Below, one piece after another: positions 53,481 through 62,120 of a DNA stretch of 64,000 bases. Origin of the DNA: Pyropia haitanensis (Eukaryota; Rhodophyta; Bangiophyceae; Bangiales; Bangiaceae). The stretch spans positions 186,001 through 250,000 of the forward strand of contig SDUX01000007.1 in NCBI GenBank assembly GCA_008729055.1. The letters are read 5' to 3'. Position numbers and translations under genes: made by a program. The notes under the pieces are model-generated. The model made no database searches. It was given only the letters and a program-made list of their open reading frames with translations, and was not told where the DNA came from. The first letter of the stretch is position 1. Each line of letters starts with the position of its first letter.

Positions 53481-53764
53481 CGCGTCAGAGATGTGGCTCG
53501 TCTTTTGGTCCGTTAGTCCGTTGATCCGTTGGAGACTGTACCCGTCGGCAGATGAGTCAGGGTAGTGACGGTTAGCCAATCCGCGGCTCCCGTGCTGACC
53601 GTCCGTTAGTAGTAGATTATCGGACGGACACCGCGGCATGCCCCAGATTACCTTGGAGTTGATGCGTCTTGGAAGGAGTTGGCTGAGAAGGACAGGGAAG
53701 GAGATGCCCCAGTCCTTATCCCCTAGGCTCCAGTCTTGGGGATTTAACGGGCATATCCTTACAC
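52904..53764 (+). other. Intervening segment between the two halves of the RT N-terminal motif
   Basis: In DIRS-type RTs a stretch of the type RL...FL.xW..I..DPWVL is continuous. Here RLGAWL ends at about 52,903 (frame of ATG 52,804) and WRRIGASPWVL begins at 53,765, in another frame. The 860 bp between start at gtgagg, a donor-like sequence, but no perfect acceptor AG abuts the right side; ccag at 53,730-53,733 is the nearest. The segment holds inverted repeats: attcgacccgaa/ttcgggtcgaat (53,358-53,413) and gtcagcaag/cttgctgac (53,425-53,481). It could be an intron, a nested insert or a frameshift region. Confidence 0.4.
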
Positions 53765-55657
53765 TGGCGGCGCATAGGGGCAAGCCCCTGGGTGCTCGAC
53801 ACCCTGCGCCGCGGCATCTATCTCCCGCGGGTCAAAAAACCTCCGCGCTTCCGGTCAAAGGGCTACCAGGTGGCCCCAGCGGACGCGGACTACCTGAGGC
53901 GGGAGATTGCACGCGGTCTGGCTCGCGGGTTCTATCGCGAGCTGACGGACGAGGAGGCAAACAAGGCGCATTGCATTGTGGGGGCGTTCGTGACGCACTC
54001 GGCAGGCAAGCAGCGGCTCGTGATCGACTACCGCGTGCCCAACCAGTACCTGGAAGAGCGCAAGTTCAAGTACGAGTCTTTGTACGACCTGGCGCCCCAG
54101 CTTCGGCCGGGGGACGCAATGCTGTCGTGGGACATCTCCGACGCGTTTTTCCACCTCGAGATCCGACCGGCGGACAAGAAGTACCTGTGCTTCACGGCTC
54201 TCGGCCGCGTCTTCGAGCCGGTGGTGATGCCATTCGGGCTACGGCTCGCCCCATACTATTGGACCAAGGTTTGCCGCCCGGTCGTGGCGGAGCTCCGGCG
54301 GATGGGCTTCCGCATCGTCGCATATGTGGACGACTTCGGTGGCGCCTCTCCTTCTGCGCCAACTTTGCCGGCCACGCAACAGGACGCGACGGACGGCGGG
54401 CAGGTAGTGCGCGACTTGCTAGCGCAGCTGGGCGTTACCCTGCACCCGCGCAAGGGAGTATGGTACAGGCCTACCCAGCTGCCGCTACTAGGCCACGTGG
54501 TGGACACGGTCCGCGGCTTATTCATCCTCAAGCCCGAGCGGGCCGAGAAAATTGTGACGGCGGCGCGGCGTTTAGTGGGCCGAGCTACGCACAACCGACG
54601 GTGGATCAAGGCCAAAGGCCTACGCAGCTTTTGCGGCCTGGCGGTGTCCTCCTCCCTCTCTGTCGTGTCGGCCCGCTTCCACCTGCGCGCGCTCTACAAT
54701 TGCTTGGGCGATGCCAAGACGGGGTGCGTCCGCCTAAGCCACCAGGCTCTGCGCGACCTTCACTGGTGGCAAGATCTGCTACGGCATCCCGGTCTGGGCC
54801 GGGCTCTCTGGCCCCCGCCCCCGGCGCACACCATGCATACGGACGCCAGCGAGGTGGGCTGGGGTGCAGTTCTGGACGGCGTCCTGCCGGCGCGCGGCTT
54901 CCACGAGCCGCGGCGGCGCAACCAGCACATCAATGTTCTCGAGCTGGCAACAGTCTACCTGGGGCTCCAGAGCTTTCGCAGGTTTCTCACGCGGCGGGAC
55001 ACCTGGATTCTTTTGAAGTCGGACTCCATGGTCACGGTGGGTGCCGTGAACGCAATGGCGTCCAAGTCGCCGGCGATCATGGCAGAGCTAAGACGGCTCC
55101 ACGCTCTTTGCCATTCGTGGGGCATCGCCATCAAGGCGGAGTACCTGCCGAGCGCGGTGAATGCCTACGCGGACAGGCTCTCGCGCGAGAACGACTCTGC
55201 GGACTGGAGCCTCCCGGTGGCGGTCTTCTCCGAGATGGAGGCGCGGTTTGGGCCGCACACGGTCGACTGGTTCGCAACGCACCTCAACACGCGGTGCGGC
55301 CGCTTCTTCTCCAAGACGTGGACGCCAGGTTGCGCGGGAGTGGACGCTCTGCGCCACGACTGGCACGCCGAGAATGGCTGGGCCACCCCACCGCTCCACC
55401 TCATGCCAATGGTGGTGGACAAGGTGGTGCGGTCGGGTTGCGCGCTGACATTGGTAGCGCCGCGGTGGGAGGCTCAACCCTGGTATTGGCGGGCGGTCGA
55501 GGCGTGCACGGAGATGATCTTTTTGCCGCCAGAGCAGGGGCGCTTCCGGCTTGCCAGCAAGGCGCCCCTGGCCCCGCGACCGGATTGGGACGTCGTCGTC
55601 TTCCGGTTCCAGCCAAGAACAAGCGCGCCTCTGCAGCCGTACGCTTTGAGCGCCTAG
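53687..55657 (+). CDS. Reverse transcriptase-RNase H of the tyrosine-recombinase element
   Basis: The open frame starts at 53,687 without an ATG before the conserved WRRIGASPWVL, so the start comes from splicing or frameshift. RT motifs: QRLVIDYRVPNQYL, MLSWDISDAFFHLEI (first Asp), PVVMPFGLRLAPYYW and AYVDDFGG (YVDD at 54,323-54,334). RNase H motifs: HTDASEVGWGA, INVLELATVYLGL, LLKSDSMVTVGA and NAYADRLSR, the full D-E-D-D set. The tail (DWFATHLNTRCGRFFSKTW) is the conserved post-RNase H segment of DIRS-order elements, sometimes called a methyltransferase-like domain. It copies element RNA to DNA. Confidence 0.85.
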   Translation, partial: EGQGRRCPSPYPLGSSLGDLTGISLHWRRIGASPWVLDTLRRGIYLPRVKKPPRFRSKGYQVAPADADYLRREIARGLARGFYRELTDEEANKAHCIVGAFVTHSAGKQRLVIDYRVPNQYLEERKFKYESLYDLAPQLRPGDAMLSWDISDAFFHLEIRPADKKYLCFTALGRVFEPVVMPFGLRLAPYYWTKVCRPVVAELRRMGFRIVAYVDDFGGASPSAPTLPATQQDATDGGQVVRDLLAQLGVTLHPRKGVWYRPTQLPLLGHVVDTVRGLFILKPERAEKIVTAARRLVGRATHNRRWIKAKGLRSFCGLAVSSSLSVVSARFHLRALYNCLGDAKTGCVRLSHQALRDLHWWQDLLRHPGLGRALWPPPPAHTMHTDASEVGWGAVLDGVLPARGFHEPRRRNQHINVLELATVYLGLQSFRRFLTRRDTWILLKSDSMVTVGAVNAMASKSPAIMAELRRLHALCHSWGIAIKAEYLPSAVNAYADRLSRENDSADWSLPVAVFSEMEARFGPHTVDWFATHLNTRCGRFFSKTWTPGCAGVDALRHDWHAENGWATPPLHLMPMVVDKVVRSGCALTLVAPRWEAQPWYWRAVEACTEMIFLPPEQGRFRLASKAPLAPRPDWDVVVFRFQPRTSAPLQPYALSA

Positions 55658-56697
55658 TTGCCCGACGCGCTGGCCGACACCTCGGCGGTCACCCCGGCGC
55701 CCAGCGCGCGCGCGCCCTCCTAGCGGCCGCGTACACCACCAAGACCAAGACCAACTACATGGCGTCCTGGGAGCGGTTCGCTAGCTACTGCAAGATGGCG
55801 GGGCTCACGGCCTTGCCGGCCACGAACACTACCGTAGCTGGCTACGTGGGCTGGACGCACGAGCGCGGCACGGTTTCGGCGGACTCCATGCGCACGTACC
55901 TCTCGCCAATCGACACCGTGCACGCCCTCGCTGGTTACGAGCCGCCAACCGCTCACCCCATCTTCGCGCGCCTCCGGAAAGGTTACTTGCGCCTGACGGC
56001 GTCCTCGGCGGGAGAGATGCCCGCGTACACGGGGCCACTCCCCGCCGAGATCATCCACGCCGCTCTCCTCCTTGGCGCGGGCAAGGCCTCCACGGTACAA
56101 CGGCGCGTCTGCGCCGGCTTGGTGCTGGCGTTTCTTATGTTCAACAGGCCCGGTGCGGCCGCCGAGCTGCGGGCGGTCGACATGCGTTTCTCTTCGCGGG
56201 GGCTCCAAGTGCAACAAGTCTTCCATAAGAGCGAGGCCCGCACGCGCGCCCGCTCAGCGTTCCTGGTGCCCCTCAACCCAGGCGGCTACGCTGCCGACGC
56301 CCCCCTTTCCTTTGTTCGCGCATTCCTGCACGACTTCCTGGCGTCTGGCGGCTCCCCCTGGGACCCTCTGTTCGCTCCTCCCGGCGAGGCTCCCGGCCCC
56401 CGGGTTACGTCCCGGTGGCTGAAAATGCTGCTCGGCTGGCTCTCCGCCTCCCCGCCGGTCGGGGTCCGCTGGTCGGGTAAGTCGCTCCGCAGCGGTGCCG
56501 CCACGGCGGCTAACGCCATCGGCGTCCCGTTGGCGGTCGTCGCCGCCTATATGGAGCACAGCGAGACGGCAGTGACCGCGCGGCACTACATCGACGCGCG
56601 CCATCAACCCACCGCCGCGGCCTGGGTCTTCTTCGGACGCTATATCTCCGACTGGTCTGGCTCCCTAGGCCCCGCCCGCCGAGGTGGTTACGCTTAA
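55600..56697 (+). CDS. Tyrosine recombinase of the retrotransposon
   Basis: It is in a different frame from RT and overlaps its end. The true start is uncertain: the conserved fold starts before the first ATG (55,759), so translation may enter by frameshift. The core-binding part is TKTKTNYMASWERFASYC...TNTTVAGYVGW. The catalytic part shows MFNRPGAAAELRAVD (first Arg), a KSEARTRARS strand, KSLRSGAATAANAIG (second Arg) and MEHSETAVTARHYID (nucleophile Tyr). The TAA stop lies inside the first bases of A2. It joins the circular DNA to the genome. Confidence 0.83.
   Translation, partial: LPVPAKNKRASAAVRFERLVARRAGRHLGGHPGAQRARALLAAAYTTKTKTNYMASWERFASYCKMAGLTALPATNTTVAGYVGWTHERGTVSADSMRTYLSPIDTVHALAGYEPPTAHPIFARLRKGYLRLTASSAGEMPAYTGPLPAEIIHAALLLGAGKASTVQRRVCAGLVLAFLMFNRPGAAAELRAVDMRFSSRGLQVQQVFHKSEARTRARSAFLVPLNPGGYAADAPLSFVRAFLHDFLASGGSPWDPLFAPPGEAPGPRVTSRWLKMLLGWLSASPPVGVRWSGKSLRSGAATAANAIGVPLAVVAAYMEHSETAVTARHYIDARHQPTAAAWVFFGRYISDWSGSLGPARRGGYA
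56658..56691 (+). repeat. Split direct repeat B1
   Basis: 34 bp (tggctccctagg...gaggtggttac), identical to B2. It forms the last codons of the recombinase and abuts A2, giving the B1-A2 junction expected from a circular intermediate. Confidence 0.8.
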
Positions 56698-57037
56698 TTT
56701 TGCTCGACAACATGTGGATAACTGCCTTCCTTTGCTGCCGACACCCCACGCACCACCACCCGACCTACACCCACACCGGATGATTGCGTACCTGAGCGGT
56801 GTTGCCGCGCGCCTCGCTGTCGGTCGGTGCTCGCCCGGCAGGCTGCACCGGCCGCAGCCGGGCCACGCGGTGACGCCGTGCGGGTCCGTACACCAACCGC
56901 GTTGTGGGGGTCTGGCGGGGGGGGTACCCCGCGTTCGCGTGGAGCGGGGGGGGGGGGAGCGGTCTTCTGTGGCCCGCCGCGCTGGCAGCGTGGCCCGCTT
57001 GGCTTGCCGGGCACGTCCGCCCCTTCTCTCGCGTCGG
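56691..57037 (+). repeat. Split direct repeat A2
   Basis: About 347 bp matching A1 up to ctctcgcgtcggc. Homology then stops abruptly. Confidence 0.85.
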
Positions 57038-57241
57038 CCCGCCCGCCTCTCCCTTTGTCTCTCTTCTTCTCTCCTCTGGGGCTGGGCCCTCTCGCCCTGA
57101 CCCCTTCTTCCCGCGTTTCTGCGCGTGTTTCTCTCTCTCTCTCTCCTTGGTCCTCCCTAGTCTTTGGCAGGTACCCGGGTGCGAGTGATTGCCTTGCTTC
57201 CTCCCTTGCCTCTGTAGGTCACGTACTTGGAGCCCTATGGG

Positions 57242-57247
57242 AATAAA
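57242..57247 (+). terminator. Candidate polyadenylation signal of the retrotransposon
   Basis: aataaa lies 12 bp before B2, behind a pyrimidine-rich stretch (57,100-57,160). Position and sequence fit a 3' end signal. Confidence 0.4.
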
Positions 57248-57258
57248 TCTGCGTCAAT

Positions 57259-57292
57259 TGGCTCCCTAGGCCCCGCCCGCCGAGGTGGTTAC
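57259..57292 (+). repeat. Split direct repeat B2 (right terminus)
   Basis: An exact copy of B1. The flank starts actgaaaa. Confidence 0.8.
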
Positions 57293-57589
57293 ACTGAAAA
57301 TATCGAAATCATGGGAGGCCTATCCATAATTATGAACGAGATCACCACGTGTCTCGATCTCCGAGGTTGAATCGGGCACCCGATCGCAGGACAGCATGTG
57401 ACAGCACGGTAGTGAAGCCTGGCGCGCCGTGCGGGCGCACGTAAGGTCACGTGCGGCGGCAGATGGGGTGCGTCAGCAGACGCAGCAAGCTGCGGGAGGA
57501 GGACCCCCTAGCCTCAGCCACGACAGCGGGCGCCGCCGCCGCTGCGCTGCTTAGCCGCGACATCCACCTGACGGGCGCTGCGCCGGCAG
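57293..57589. other. Flank between retrotransposon and hAT remnant
   Basis: No gene seen. gaaatcatgg and ccataattat near 57,302-57,335 are inverted matches of the sequence just left of A1, so the element sits in the middle of a palindromic stretch. Confidence 0.4.
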
Positions 57590-57997
57590 CTATTTATTAG
57601 ACTGCTGAGTTGAGATACGAGTGGCCCGTTCCAGCAGGTCCTCCTCGCGATCCTCCCCAGCACTTTCATCGTTCCACACGTCTTCCTCTCCACTTCCCTC
57701 CCAACCACTGCCCTCCCGCTCTTCGTCTCCCACGTCCTCTGGCTCATCTGCGACCTCCTCCAACTCGACATTGTGCAACCCGAGCTCCGAGGAGCCACGG
57801 GCAGGCATGTCCACGTGATCTGATAGCACGCGCGAGTTGAAGCAAATGTAGAGCAGCTTGTGGAGGGTGGTGTACGACAGCTTCGTGCGCAGCTTGCTCT
57901 GGATATTGGCCGCGTTAGAGAACGACCTCTCTCCGGCCGCGCGTGGCGGTGCTTGCCACCACCTGGTCTCGACAACATTGGGTGCTCGAGGCAGCAT
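57590..57997 (-). pseudogene. hAT transposase C-terminal remnant
   Basis: The translated segment has AAGERSFSNAANIQSKLRTK followed by LSYTTLHKLLYICFNSRVL. This matches the hAT C-terminal dimerisation signature (SxxERxFS...I...R..L....L..L..I..N), preceded by a WW pair as usual. An acidic tail ends at a TAG at 57,597-57,599 or just beyond. The DDE catalytic part is missing upstream, so only a fragment is present. Confidence 0.55.
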
Positions 57998-58030
57998 TCA
58001 TGGTTTCTATTATTACGAACTGAAACGAAC

Positions 58031-58077
58031 GATAATTATAGTGAAATCAAAGCTTCCGAGCATGATTTCACTGAAAT
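58031..58077. repeat. Short palindromic repeat, second copy of the retrotransposon target
   Basis: gataattata, then gtgaaatc...gatttcac, then catgatttcactgaaat. The same pieces (gataattata, catgatttc / actgaaaa) lie on either side of the tyrosine-recombinase element at 51,211-51,245 and 57,293-57,300. Confidence 0.5.
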
Positions 58078-58269
58078 CTTGCAACCCTGATTGCATGTGT
58101 CATTCTCCGCTGCGTGGAGTCACGTTGCCGTCTGGTGCACCTGCGCTTCATCCGCCGCTCGTCCAGCTTCCCGCTGCTCCCCTGGACTGCCCCTGACTGG
58201 AGGTGACAACCCGAGGAAGAGGCAAGGGAGGGGGAGGGACAACCTTGGCTGATCCGCGCCCCGCACACC

Positions 58270-58426
58270 ATGGTCGGCGGCAGCCGCGGCGGGCGGGGCG
58301 CGTGGGGTGGTGGTGGTGGCGGCGGCGGCGGCTTCCGCGGCGGTCGTGGCGGTGGTGGTGGCCCCAGCCGTGGCGGCGGCCGTCGAGGCGGCGTCGGTGG
58401 CGGCGGCGGCGGCGGTCGCGGACGGG

Positions 58427-58467
<41 letters not shown>

Positions 58468-59409
58468 AGCCGCGCCGCCACCCGTGCCGACGCTGCCGCC
58501 GACGGCCGTGCCGCGGCGGCCGACGCGGCGGCGGCGGCGGGTGGTGGCGTCGGCGGCGGCGGTGGCGACGCCTCCCGTCCCCCCAGCGACAGCGGCCCGA
58601 TCGCGCCCGCGGCGATGGAGGCGTGGTTCACCGCCGGCCTCGCGGCGCTCGGCTGGGCCGAACTGGGCGGCGCCTACGCGTACGTGTCGGTCGTCGACGG
58701 CCGCACCGCGTCCGAGTACCTCGCGTCGCTGCTCGGGGACACGCCAGCGTCGCTGTCGTTTATCGAGCAGTACCTGTCGCACCGGCGGCGGTTGGTTGGG
58801 GGGGGGGGGGGACGGGCGAGGGGGGGGTGGCGCTGTTGGTCCTGCCCCGGCCTCGCCGACGGCGGCTGCCAACCGGGCCGCGGCGGCGCCGTCCCAAGCG
58901 CGCGGCGGTTGCGGTGGTGGGGGTAGGGGCGGTGGGGGTGGCGTCGGCAGCGGCAGCGGCGGCGGCGGCGCGCCCCCCCCGCGACCGCTCCCCCCCCCAG
59001 CCCCGCCATCCTCGCGGCCCAGCGCGCGGCGGCGGCGACGGCCGCGACGCGCGCGGCGGTCCGCCAGTGGCGGGCAGACGGGCGGCCGCTCAACTGCACG
59101 CGCTGCGGGTGGGTACACACGGTGCCCAACCGGGACGGCGTGTGCCTCTTTTGTGGCGCGCCGCTGCTCGGCGACGGGGGGGGGGGGGGGAGCCGGGAGG
59201 GGACCCGCCGCGGGCCGCGGCCGCGGCGCACCCGCTGGCGGGGGGGGCGACGCCAACGCCCGCCGCCGCGGCGGTGGCGCGCGTGGCCGTTGCGGCGGCG
59301 GTGGGAGGCGGACCTGCGGGTATCGGGGGCGGGGGGGGGGGCGGGGACGCCGCCGCCGACGCGGACGGTGGTGGCGGCGGCGGTGGCGGTGGCGGTGGCG
59401 GCGGCGGTG

Positions 59410-59476
<67 letters not shown>

Positions 59477-60263
59477 CGCAGGGGGGGTGACGACGATGCG
59501 CCGCGGGCGGGGGGCGGCGGCGGCGGCGGCCGATGCGGGCGGCCTAGTCGGGCTGCTGCCGCCACTGGCGGGCGCGGCGGGCCTCGCCGGCGTCGCGCCG
59601 CCAGCCGTGAGTGAGGAGGAGGACTTTTGGGGGTCGGCTGCCGCGGTCGCCGAGCCGCCCGCCGCCGCGGCCGCCGCCGCTGCGGCCGCCGCGCCGCCGC
59701 TGGGCGGCCGAGGTGGGCGGCCGCCTCGCGGTGGCGGCGGCAGCGGCGGCGGTGATAGGAGGCGCGGCGGGACCGGCGTTGGGGACGGCGGCAGCAGCAG
59801 CGGCGGCGGCGACGCTGCCGTGGCGGGCGGGATGGGGACGCCCCCAGCCCGGGGGGGCGGCGCGTCGACGGGGCTGCTGGCCAACGCGGGCCTCGGCGCG
59901 CCGCCGCCACGCTTCCTCATCACCCCCGCCGCACTGCAGGCGCTGCTCGGCGCGGCGGGCGCGGCGGCGGCGGTCGCGGCGGGGGGGGGGGTGGCGGCGG
60001 CGGGTGACCCGCCGGGCGTCTGCGCCGGCGGGCAGGGGCGGGCGGGGGCGCCCGCGGGTGGGTGGGCGGGCGGGCAGGCGTCCGCGCCGACCGCGCGGGG
60101 CGTGGGCCTGTGGTCGCCGCCGCCGCCGCCACGGTGGCGGGGTGGCCGCGGCGCGGCAATGGCGGGTGCCGACCTGGCGGCCGGTGCGGTTGCGTTGGGG
60201 GGGGCAGGTCGGCGCGGCCGCCGCCGCCACGATGGCGGGCGGTGGCGGGCGCGGCTGCGCTGA
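58270..60263 (+). CDS. Gly-rich protein with zinc ribbon, function unknown, frame broken
   Basis: An ATG in good context (caccatgg, 58,270) starts an RGG/Gly-rich region. A folded-looking stretch follows (MEAWFTAGLAALGWAELGG, YVSVVDGRTASEYLASLLGD, SFIEQYLSHRR) to about 58,793. After a G13-type run the frame is unclear. A zinc ribbon (CTRCGWVHTVPNRDGVCLFC, 59,095-59,154) lies in the first frame again. A later part (SEEEDFWGSA, PPRFLITPAALQALLG) to the stop at 60,263 lies in another. Either introns, or indels in G/C homopolymers, separate the parts. RGG boxes suggest RNA binding. I do not recognise the family. Confidence 0.35.
59367..59475 (+). repeat. GGC/GGT trinucleotide tract
   Basis: More than 30 nearly pure ggc/ggt triplets, read as poly-Gly in one frame. 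Confidence 0.85.
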
Positions 60264-60464
60264 TGCCAGTGCACCAAGGACACACGCGTGTCGTGCGCGC
60301 CTGCGCGGGGCTGGGTGCCCCGTGGGTGGGTCCCTTACCCGCCGCACTATCAGCAGGCGGGACCCGCGCCGGGGCAACCAGATGGATCTATAAGAGAACA
60401 CTGAACACACCTCGCCTGTCCACCCTCTCACCCACACCGGGTGCGGTACCGCCCACTCCGCCCT
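60264..60464. other. Short intergenic region
   Basis: 3' flanks of two convergent genes. It contains gatctataagagaac near 60,385-60,400; no gene recognised. Confidence 0.4.
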
Positions 60465-62120
60465 CTACTGCGGCAGCGATGCCCGCACCGTCTTCGAGTC
60501 GGCCGACGGCCCAAACTCAAACGGCATGCCCGTGATGATCTCGTAGAGCATCACGTACCGGCGGGAGAGCTCGTCGACCAGGTCCGCTGGCGCCTCGGGC
60601 AGCACCTCGTCCTTGTACGGGTCGCACGCGTCGGCAAACCACAGCCGCAGGAACTCCTTGTCCACATTCTCCGGCTCCTTGCCCGCCGCCATGCGCGCGG
60701 CGTAGGTGGCGGCGACCCAGTAGCGCGACGAGTCGGGGGTGTGGATCTCGTCAATGAGCCGGATGGTGCCGTCCGAGTCGCGGCCAAACTCGTACTTGGT
60801 GTCGACGAGGATGAGGCCCCGCTCCGCGGCGAGCGCCTGGCCCCGCGCAAACAGCGCCAGCGCCGCCGCCGCGCACGTGTCCGCGTCGGCCTGGGACATG
60901 AGGCCGAGCGACACAATCTCGGCAGGCGAGATGGGCCGGTCCCCGGCATCGTCCTTGGTGGTGGGCGTCAGCACGTTGGCGTCTAGCTTTTGGTTCTTGA
61001 CCAGCCCCTCCGGGAGGGAGAGGCCGCAGTAGTCGCGCGAACCCGCCGCGTAGTTCTTCCAGAGCGACGTCTCGGTGGAGCCCGTGATGTAGCCGCGCAC
61101 CACAAATTCAACGGGGAACGGCTCGCACCGCCGCGCGAGCAGCGCGTTGGGGTGCGGCACCGACAGCATGTGGTTGGGGATGATGTCCTCGGTGACGCTA
61201 AACCAATAGGCAGACGTCAAGTTGAGCACCTGCCCCTTGTACGGCACCGCCGCGAGGACGCGGTCAAACGCAGACTGGCGGTCGGTGGTGACCAGCAGCA
61301 GCGTCTCGTCGTCGAGCTCGTACGCGTCGCGCACCTTACCGCTGCGCGACGACCGGCCGACGCCCAGGTCCGACTCGATCATGCACGACCCATTGGCGCC
61401 CGTCCGCCGCTCGGCAATGGTGGGGAGGTACGTGCGGGACTGGGTGTCGGCGTCGTCAAAGTACAGGCGGTCGCGGTTGGCCTTTTGGAGCGCCCCGACC
61501 TTGGCCGCCATCCTCCGGTTGGTGACGCCCAGGATCTTTGCCGCCAGCAGCGCCGCCCCCGACGGGTCGAGCACCAGCGCCGGCGCCACGCCCGACGGCA
61601 TCCGGATGGAGCTGTACAGGTCCGCCCCGCCAAACGCGTCCGAGTAGGGCGGGCACGAGATGACCGGCGCGGTCACCGCGCAGTCAAGCATCCCCGACAG
61701 CGCGTTGGAGCGCCCCGCCACGGCGACGTACACCTTGGGCCGCCCGTCCGCCTCGTACGCGCGGACCATGGCGAGGAGGCGCTCGGGCGTCTTGTGCGCC
61801 GACGAGATGTGGAGCTCCGCGCGGATGCCGTACGCGGCGAGCTCGTCCGCAATCTTTTGGCACCGCGGCAGGTCCGCCTTGGAGCCCATCAGGACGGGCA
61901 CGACGGGCTCCTTGGCAGCGCCGCTGTCGGCTGCCATGGCCACCGCGTGGCGCGGGCGGGCGGCGGCGGCAGCGGGCGCGCCAGCGACCACCGCCCGGCT
62001 AGACCGCACGGGCGTGCCGGCAAAGGCGCTGGCGGTGGGGCGCGTGTCAACGGCGGCGCGCGTCGGCGGGGCCACCAGCGCTCGCGCGGCGGCACAGCCG
62101 GTCGCCACAAAGGCCGCCAT
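60465..62120 (-). CDS. PAICS: Bifunctional AIR carboxylase (PurE) - SAICAR synthetase (PurC)
   Basis: 551 residues from ATG 62,120. It catalyses two successive steps of purine synthesis, AIR to CAIR to SAICAR. Residues 1-70 are Ala/Arg/Thr-rich without acidic residues early on, resembling a plastid transit peptide. PurE (about 72-235) shows VLMGSKADL, ISSAHKTPERL, VAVAGRSNALSG and SCPPYSDAFGG. The GRSN and SCPP forms are those of class II, animal-type PurE. PurC (about 243-551) shows SGKVRDAYEL, VEFVVRGYITGS and LVDTKYEFG, both PurC signatures, and is plant-like in the long KNQKL...TPTTK stretch. The order PurE-PurC is the reverse of the animal fusion. Confidence 0.92.
   Translation of the reverse strand: MAAFVATGCAAARALVAPPTRAAVDTRPTASAFAGTPVRSSRAVVAGAPAAAAARPRHAVAMAADSGAAKEPVVPVLMGSKADLPRCQKIADELAAYGIRAELHISSAHKTPERLLAMVRAYEADGRPKVYVAVAGRSNALSGMLDCAVTAPVISCPPYSDAFGGADLYSSIRMPSGVAPALVLDPSGAALLAAKILGVTNRRMAAKVGALQKANRDRLYFDDADTQSRTYLPTIAERRTGANGSCMIESDLGVGRSSRSGKVRDAYELDDETLLLVTTDRQSAFDRVLAAVPYKGQVLNLTSAYWFSVTEDIIPNHMLSVPHPNALLARRCEPFPVEFVVRGYITGSTETSLWKNYAAGSRDYCGLSLPEGLVKNQKLDANVLTPTTKDDAGDRPISPAEIVSLGLMSQADADTCAAAALALFARGQALAAERGLILVDTKYEFGRDSDGTIRLIDEIHTPDSSRYWVAATYAARMAAGKEPENVDKEFLRLWFADACDPYKDEVLPEAPADLVDELSRRYVMLYEIITGMPFEFGPSADSKTVRASLPQ

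Larger units (their letters stand above)
51245..57292 (+). mobile_element. Tyrosine-recombinase retrotransposon with split direct repeats (DIRS order, PAT/Ngaro-like), 6,048 bp
   Basis: The order is A1 (51,245-51,593), gag-like ORF, RT-RNase H, tyrosine recombinase, B1 (56,658-56,691) joined to A2 (56,691-57,037), spacer, B2 (57,259-57,292). This A1-body-B1A2-B2 layout is the hallmark of PAT/Ngaro/Kangaroo-type elements, which integrate as circles by tyrosine recombinase instead of integrase. The flanks show no target duplication: ...catgatttc on the left and actgaaaa on the right. The body is mostly open and A1 and A2 are nearly identical, so insertion is recent. Confidence 0.88.

Noticed and set aside
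53753..53764. atatccttac as a U12-type intron donor
   Set aside because: It matches the donor consensus but lies directly in front of the conserved RT motif, where a donor would make no sense. Taken as chance.
51245..57037. Treating A1 and A2 as LTRs of a Gypsy/Copia element
   Set aside because: Element DNA continues 255 bp past A2 to B2, B1 abuts A2, there is no target duplication, and the protein is a tyrosine recombinase.
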